This document shows, one piece after another, positions 41,097 to 45,138 of a stretch of DNA of 45,138 bases. The notes under the pieces are model-generated. The model searched no databases. It saw only the letters and a list, made by a program, of their open reading frames with translations, and had not been told where the DNA came from. Numbering within the stretch: the stretch's first letter is position 1; every line of letters starts with the position of its first letter. The stretch is from Phycisphaerae bacterium. GTDB lineage: Bacteria > Planctomycetota > Phycisphaerae > UBA1845 > JAFGLZ01. Location of the stretch: positions 1 to 45,138 of the forward strand of contig JAFGLZ010000221.1 of NCBI GenBank assembly GCA_016927755.1, written 5' to 3'. A program made the translations under genes and the position numbers.

Positions 41097-41135
41097 TTGA
41101 CCGATCGCCAAGTGAGCCGTTCACACCACCACGGA

Positions 41136-41163
41136 TTGACTAACCGTGGCATCCGCGTATAAC
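41136..41163 (+). promoter_or_regulatory. Promoter of the TIM-barrel-like gene (leaderless geometry)
   Basis: TTGACT, 16 bases, TATAAC, with only eight bases to ATG 41172 and no Shine-Dalgarno sequence, so the transcript should start at about the ATG. Confidence 0.6.
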
Positions 41164-41171
41164 AAAGCCCC

Positions 41172-42335
41172 ATGCGAAGACGTGACGCCATCAAGACCCT
41201 CGGAGCGGCCGCCGGTGCCTCATTGATGGCCCCGCCGATCCCTGCCGCCAATGCGCAGTCCACCCGTCCCGCCCAAGGTCGACGCCTCGAATACGTCGGC
41301 TGGCAGGTCGGCCTGACCTACCAGACCCCCGGACCCGCCGGGCTCGATCGAGATTACCTCATGCGCCTCCTCGACGAGATGGCCCAACATCGCATGAACC
41401 TGCTCAGCCTCATGATGATCAGCTACGGCTACTTCGACCCCCAGCACGACGGCTATCCCTGGCCCGTCCGAAACCCCAAGCTCGAGTGCTACCGCGACCG
41501 AAACGCCACCAACGCCGACCCATCCAAGGAATTCGTCCGCAAGATCATCGCCGAGGCCGAACAGCGGAAGATCGGCGTGAATCTCTTCATGAACTGGGGA
41601 ATCTGGAACAACGAGCGGATTCGCCGATCATACCCCTCCGCATCGCTCCAGATCATCCGCGCCAATCGACCGGCCGGCTGGCTACACTGCCCCGACTCGC
41701 CGGACGCCTGGCAGCTCGGGCTCGACGAGGTCGCCGACCTCCTCGACTGCTACGACCTGCCCAACGTCAGGAGCTACGCCCTCGAACGGATCAGCTACGC
41801 CGGCGGATCGGCCTGCTACTGCGATCACACCCGCAGGGCCTTCCGCCAAGACGTCGGCATCGACATTCGCAAGGCCTCCACCGACCGGATCAATGCCTGG
41901 AAGGACGCGCGCATCGCCGCGTACCTGAAGCGCTACGTCGAGCACGTCCGCAAGAAGCGCCCGAACCTGCCCGTCTGGCTCCACACCCAGTGCGCCCCCG
42001 GGTGGGGACACGACCCGGCCATGCTGAAGCAGTGCGGTATCGACACCCTCCTGCCCCACGTCATCCAGTTCCCCGAGACCAAGGAGTCGCTCCACCGAAC
42101 CTGGCGGCGACTCGCGCCCAACAAGCTCGTCCTGCACTTCTGCTGCCGAGACCGCCGCCCCGCCAACTACAAGCTCTGGATCAAGACCCCCGAGATCATC
42201 GCCCAGGCCGTCGACTGGACACTCGCCTACCCAGGCGACAACCTCGCCGGCCTGCTCTTCTTCAACGAAACCGCCACCTCCCCAGCCAACAAACAAGCCG
42301 TCTACGAGCAAATCAAGCGGTTCGAATGGTCGTAA
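41172..42335 (+). CDS. Tat-exported TIM-barrel (glycosidase-like) protein
   Basis: A 387-residue protein. MRRRDAIKTLGAAAGASLMA is a twin-arginine signal in a short form. The mature part reads as a (beta/alpha)8 barrel: HRMNLLSLMMISYGYFDP, KIGVNLFMNWGIWNNERI, NVRSYALERISYAGGSACYCDHTRRAF, NLPVWLHTQC, NKLVLHFCCRDRRP, LAGLLFFNETATS. An acid residue at FFNE and another at YALE could be the catalytic pair of a retaining glycosidase, but I cannot assign a GH family. Its 3' end overlaps the convergent TOPRIM gene by 23 bases. Confidence 0.7.
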   Translation: MRRRDAIKTLGAAAGASLMAPPIPAANAQSTRPAQGRRLEYVGWQVGLTYQTPGPAGLDRDYLMRLLDEMAQHRMNLLSLMMISYGYFDPQHDGYPWPVRNPKLECYRDRNATNADPSKEFVRKIIAEAEQRKIGVNLFMNWGIWNNERIRRSYPSASLQIIRANRPAGWLHCPDSPDAWQLGLDEVADLLDCYDLPNVRSYALERISYAGGSACYCDHTRRAFRQDVGIDIRKASTDRINAWKDARIAAYLKRYVEHVRKKRPNLPVWLHTQCAPGWGHDPAMLKQCGIDTLLPHVIQFPETKESLHRTWRRLAPNKLVLHFCCRDRRPANYKLWIKTPEIIAQAVDWTLAYPGDNLAGLLFFNETATSPANKQAVYEQIKRFEWS

Positions 42336-43158
42336 CAGCCCTGTGCGGGCAGACCGCGCCTTCACCGGACGAAACGCGAATCGAGATGGAGCACGAGGAA
42401 GATCTGTTCACGAGACGCTCGCCCACTTGCCAAGCCCCAGACGCCTCAAGCCGGGCCTCGAGCGCTGTGGCCACGCTCTTGTCACGCCAAAGGTGCTCGA
42501 AAAAGAACTCGCATCCGTCGTCGAAGTACCAGCCCGCCATGTGCGACCACGAAAAGGCTTTGGGGTGCAAATCCGTGGGCCCCGGCCGCGACGTCAGCCA
42601 GGCATGAACGGCAAGAGATCTGTCGGGGTAGACTTCACGCAACGCCGCGCAGGCCAACCTCTCCAGCGTCTGCTTCGCGGGGAGTTCGTCGCACGGCTCG
42701 TCCCCACAAACCCACGGCAGCGCGAAGACGTACGTTGACTCTTGCCATAGAGAGAAGCCGTTCCCGGCTATCTCCATGGGCTTCTCTTCGAAGCCTCGCA
42801 CGAGGCGCCGGACTGCGTCGACGGTAGGCTTTGTACCTTCCTCGAGATCGATACCTTGTTCTTCGTCCGTGTCAACATTGATGACAAGACACCGGATGGA
42901 GTTCGTACTTGCCTGATTGAGCCGCAACCGCGCCGCCCGGATGATCTTCGTCCGATCTCCGCCCGCCGGCAGCAGACGAATGAAGGAACCGCTTGGCGAA
43001 TAGAAGGCCCGTTGTCCCCGCCCGACCACGTCCTTGCCCCAAGGATCGCGCACCGGTCCTCCTGGATCCTTGCAGCCAAGCCGCGCAAGCCAGCCGGTCC
43101 AGAAAGCCCTGTCGTAGTAGCCCTCGCATATGATGACGGACTCGCTCGGAACGCTCAA
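42313..43158 (-). CDS. TOPRIM-domain protein, partner of the adjacent ATPase (possible defence effector)
   Basis: A 281-residue protein. The TOPRIM signature is complete: a glutamate in VIICEGYYDRAFW (about E12) and the D-x-D pair in RCLVINVDTDEE (about D96, D98). The middle part (WQESTYVFALPWVCGDE, then DRSLAVHAWLTSRPG) is not recognised. Such proteins cut nucleic acid with divalent metal in OLD nucleases, Gabija and PARIS (AriB). It starts with TTG, overlapping the ATPase stop by four bases (TTGA), with GAGGAGG upstream, so the two are coupled. DUF3226- and DUF4435-like families are the closest candidates. Confidence 0.7.
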   Translation of the reverse strand: MSVPSESVIICEGYYDRAFWTGWLARLGCKDPGGPVRDPWGKDVVGRGQRAFYSPSGSFIRLLPAGGDRTKIIRAARLRLNQASTNSIRCLVINVDTDEEQGIDLEEGTKPTVDAVRRLVRGFEEKPMEIAGNGFSLWQESTYVFALPWVCGDEPCDELPAKQTLERLACAALREVYPDRSLAVHAWLTSRPGPTDLHPKAFSWSHMAGWYFDDGCEFFFEHLWRDKSVATALEARLEASGAWQVGERLVNRSSSCSISIRVSSGEGAVCPHRAVTTIRTA

Positions 43159-44126
43159 CGCAGGTCCTCCTCGATCTCCGTGCGAGCGAACTTCACGTCC
43201 TGCCCGGACAGCCGACTCGACTTGAGCACGCCGTCGTCCAATGTGATCCGATAGACGGCAAGCTTGCCAAGATCATCCTCGGACCCTTCTCCTATCAGCG
43301 CGTCGATGAACTCCAGACTGTGTGTCGTCGCGATAACCTGGATGCCGCGTCTGACGGCTGCCCAGATAGCCTTTGCGCTCTGATGGATGGCCTTGGGATG
43401 CTGATGCACCTCCGGCTCCTCCAGAAGCACAACCCCCTTTGGGCAGGAAGCCAGTTCGAGTACCAATCGGAGAGTCATGAGCACGCCATCCCCGGTGAGC
43501 GCCGCGGGGACGCTGTGGTCCTTGAACACCAGGTGTACGACGGGCTTGCCTTGGTCCGTGAGAATCTCAATGCCGCGGCACCCCAGCAGAACGGACGAGA
43601 CGATGGCGACCGCCTCCTCCCTCCGTCCTTGTTCCACGACGCTCGTGTAGAGCTCGTGAATCGGCGCGCTGACCTGGGCGATGCCGGCCTCGACAAACCG
43701 AATATTGGGAAGCCCGTTGAGCGACCCTCCCCCATCAGGAGCTCTGCCGACTGCCTTGCGCCCGGCCGTTCCCTCATCACCGCTCGGTGGACGCTTGACC
43801 TGAAGCCGCCCTTGCTTGTCCACCAGGACTTCGGTGACGACTTCTTGCCCGTCGTCCAACCCTATGCACACCTTCGCACATTCGTCGTCGGCACCTCGCC
43901 AGATGAACCATCGCGCCGGCCTGGCCAGGGCCACGCGCCGGTCAACCCCCTCTTTCAGGATCTGAACAGCACGTTGCTGTTCAGGATGCGAGCCAAGTAT
44001 CGCCGCCTCGAGCACCGTGCTCTTGCCCGCGCCATTGGGGCCGACAAGGACCGTGAGGGCAGGCAGATCATCCAGTCTGCCGCTGCGGATACCCCTGAAT
44101 CGCTTGATTTCTATTGACCGGATCAA
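43155..44126 (-). CDS. AAA/ABC-type ATPase (OLD/RecF-like), partner of the TOPRIM protein
   Basis: A 323-residue ATPase of the SMC/RecF-like group. Walker A is VLVGPNGAGKST (about 27-37). The ABC-signature region is ALTGDGVLMTLRLVLEL (about 209-225). Walker B is GVVLLEEPEVHQHP (about 231-244) and the H-loop ATTHS (about 266-270). EIKRFRGIRSGRL is the usual opening of AAA_15/AAA_21 proteins. There is no coiled coil of size, unlike SMC. It starts with TTG, with GGGAG eight bases upstream. The two-gene layout of ATPase then TOPRIM recalls PARIS (AriA/AriB) or a split OLD nuclease; the activity is not shown. Confidence 0.8.
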   Translation of the reverse strand: MIRSIEIKRFRGIRSGRLDDLPALTVLVGPNGAGKSTVLEAAILGSHPEQQRAVQILKEGVDRRVALARPARWFIWRGADDECAKVCIGLDDGQEVVTEVLVDKQGRLQVKRPPSGDEGTAGRKAVGRAPDGGGSLNGLPNIRFVEAGIAQVSAPIHELYTSVVEQGRREEAVAIVSSVLLGCRGIEILTDQGKPVVHLVFKDHSVPAALTGDGVLMTLRLVLELASCPKGVVLLEEPEVHQHPKAIHQSAKAIWAAVRRGIQVIATTHSLEFIDALIGEGSEDDLGKLAVYRITLDDGVLKSSRLSGQDVKFARTEIEEDLR

Positions 44127-44271
44127 GATGGCGACTCCCTATTCCATCTGCCGCATCACCCGATGGGCAGACACGGGAAGAACGAACGGTCCCCCATCGA
44201 ACGAAAGAATAGCACGACTCTCCCCCACGGCCAACCGTGTTCTCAAGGCCGAATACCCTCAAACCGGTGTC

Positions 44272-44309
44272 TAAAGAAAAGGCTCCGCGGCGTAAGTTGC
44301 CGCGGAGCC
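44272..44309 (-). terminator. Intrinsic terminator of acs
   Basis: A perfect 11-bp stem (GGCTCCGCGGC / GCCGCGGAGCC) followed on the minus strand by TTTTCTTT. It lies about 30 bases past the acs stop. The remaining bases between it and the ATPase start show nothing else. Confidence 0.88.
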
Positions 44310-44341
44310 AAGTTGAGTCCTGAAGAGCTTCCGCTACCCGG

Positions 44342-45138
44342 CTACTGCCGGCCCGCGATCAACGTATCCACGACGCCCGGATCCGCCAGCGTCGTCGTAT
44401 CGCCCAGGTTGCCCATCTCGTTCTCGGCGATCTTGCGGAGAATCCGTCGCATGATCTTGCCGCTGCGAGTCTTCGGCAGCGCGTCGGCGAACTGGATCTT
44501 GTCCGGCTTGGCGATCGGACCGATCTCCTTCGACACGTGCGCGATCAGCGCCTTCTTCAGCTCATCCGACGGCTTGACCGTGTCCTGGAGCGTCACGTAG
44601 GCGTACAGCCCTTGCCCCTTGATGTCGTGCGGCATCGCGACCACCGCCGCCTCCGCCACCGACTCGTGGCTCACCAGGGCGCTCTCCACCTCGGCCGTCC
44701 CGATCCGGTGACCGCTCACGTTCACCACGTCGTCGATCCGACCCATCAGCCAGTAGTCCCCGTCCTCGTCGATCCGGCACCCGTCGCCCGTGAAGTACAC
44801 GTCCTTGAACATCTTGAAGTACGTGTCCACGAAACGCTGATGATCCCCGTAGAGCGTCCGCATCATCGCCGGCCAGGGCGTCTTGATGCACAGCTTCCCG
44901 CCCTCGTTCGGGTCGCACTCCGTCCCGTCGTCGCGGATCACCGTCGGCTCCACGCCGAAGAACGGACGATTCGCGCTGCCAGGCTTCAGCGTGTGCGCGC
45001 CCGGCAGCGGCGTGATCAGGATGCCCCCCGTCTCCGTCTGCCACCACGTATCCACGATCGGGCACTTCTGCTTCCCAATGTTCACGTAGTACCAGATCCA
45101 CGCCTCGGGATTGATCGGCTCACCGACCGATCCGAGGA
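44342..45138 (-). CDS. acs: Acetyl-CoA synthetase, C-terminal part (cut by window edge)
   Basis: The frame is open to the window edge; the first visible residues are LGSVGEPINPEAWIWYY. DTWWQTETGG is the ATP/AMP motif, DVYFTGDGCRIDEDGDYWLMGR holds the aspartate of the adenylate-forming family, and DDVVNVSGHRIGTAEVES is the hinge. PKTRSGKIMRRILRKIA holds the lysine that is acetylated to switch off the enzyme in known Acs proteins. The enzyme makes acetyl-CoA from acetate, ATP and CoA. A hairpin terminator follows. Confidence 0.95.
   Translation of the reverse strand, partial: LGSVGEPINPEAWIWYYVNIGKQKCPIVDTWWQTETGGILITPLPGAHTLKPGSANRPFFGVEPTVIRDDGTECDPNEGGKLCIKTPWPAMMRTLYGDHQRFVDTYFKMFKDVYFTGDGCRIDEDGDYWLMGRIDDVVNVSGHRIGTAEVESALVSHESVAEAAVVAMPHDIKGQGLYAYVTLQDTVKPSDELKKALIAHVSKEIGPIAKPDKIQFADALPKTRSGKIMRRILRKIAENEMGNLGDTTTLADPGVVDTLIAGRQ

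Noticed and set aside
1..45138. tRNA or rRNA genes, CRISPR array, transposase, prophage or origin of replication
   Set aside because: None was recognised on either strand when reading through the window; a covariance-model scan was not possible, so a tRNA could be missed.

Overview
The window reads as a GC-rich chromosome segment of a planctomycete (Planctomycetota, perhaps near Phycisphaerae). No rRNA or other phylogenetic marker is present, so the assignment rests on family style. The evidence is zinc-ribbon proteins of the C-x2-C-x-YNLRGL...RCPEC type, many exported proteins with twin-arginine signals (RRDFLK, RRTFLK), secreted Gfo/Idh/MocA, BNR and CocE-type enzymes, and dispersed hairpin repeats that translate into the recurrent junk peptides of such genomes. 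No tRNA, rRNA, CRISPR array, transposase or integrase was recognised.

Layout. 1-7500: end of an aminotransferase, a GT-C glycosyltransferase with jelly-roll and TPR domains, a Tat-exported oxidoreductase, an orphan BlaI-type repressor with two identical operators, and an apparent operon for a release-factor-like protein, TatC and endonuclease III. 7501-14450: an array of two unrecognised membrane-protein families, X (three copies) and Y (two copies), arranged as convergent overlapping pairs and separated by a partly duplicated intergenic repeat. 14454-19376: a second GT-C/TPR membrane protein, a STAS protein, a dimeric-type dUTPase and alanine racemase, all on the minus strand. 19581-25288: a plus-strand run of exported proteins (DUF418 membrane protein, BNR sialidase-like protein, alpha/beta-hydrolase lipoprotein, large beta-propeller/jelly-roll surface protein). 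25267-31481: beta-CASP RNA hydrolase, an MNT/HEPN pair, a GH43-like secreted protein, a relic of a CBM9-like domain, a CocE hydrolase and about 0.7 kb of apparently non-coding DNA. 31482-34069: a tiny C2H2 zinc-finger protein with its own promoter and terminator, and uvrB. 34448-42335: two paralogous small lipoproteins, an amidohydrolase, an inverted-repeat element, Tat-exported proteins, a URO-D/MtaA-type methyltransferase, a PHP-domain protein, a chemoreceptor-like membrane hairpin and a TIM-barrel-like protein. 42313-45138: a two-gene ATPase/TOPRIM module and the end of acetyl-CoA synthetase with a clear terminator.

How it fits together. TatC sits with three likely Tat substrates in the same window (3175-4434, 37066-38154, 41172-42335). 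Two GT-C/TPR enzymes occur together with proteins carrying Thr-rich linkers that could be glycosylated; this link is inference. The most interesting candidates are the X/Y array, the split ATPase/TOPRIM module (related in logic to OLD, Gabija and PARIS defence systems), the bacterial C2H2 finger protein, the orphan BlaI regulon, and several genes whose -10 box lies so close to the start codon that leaderless mRNAs are likely.
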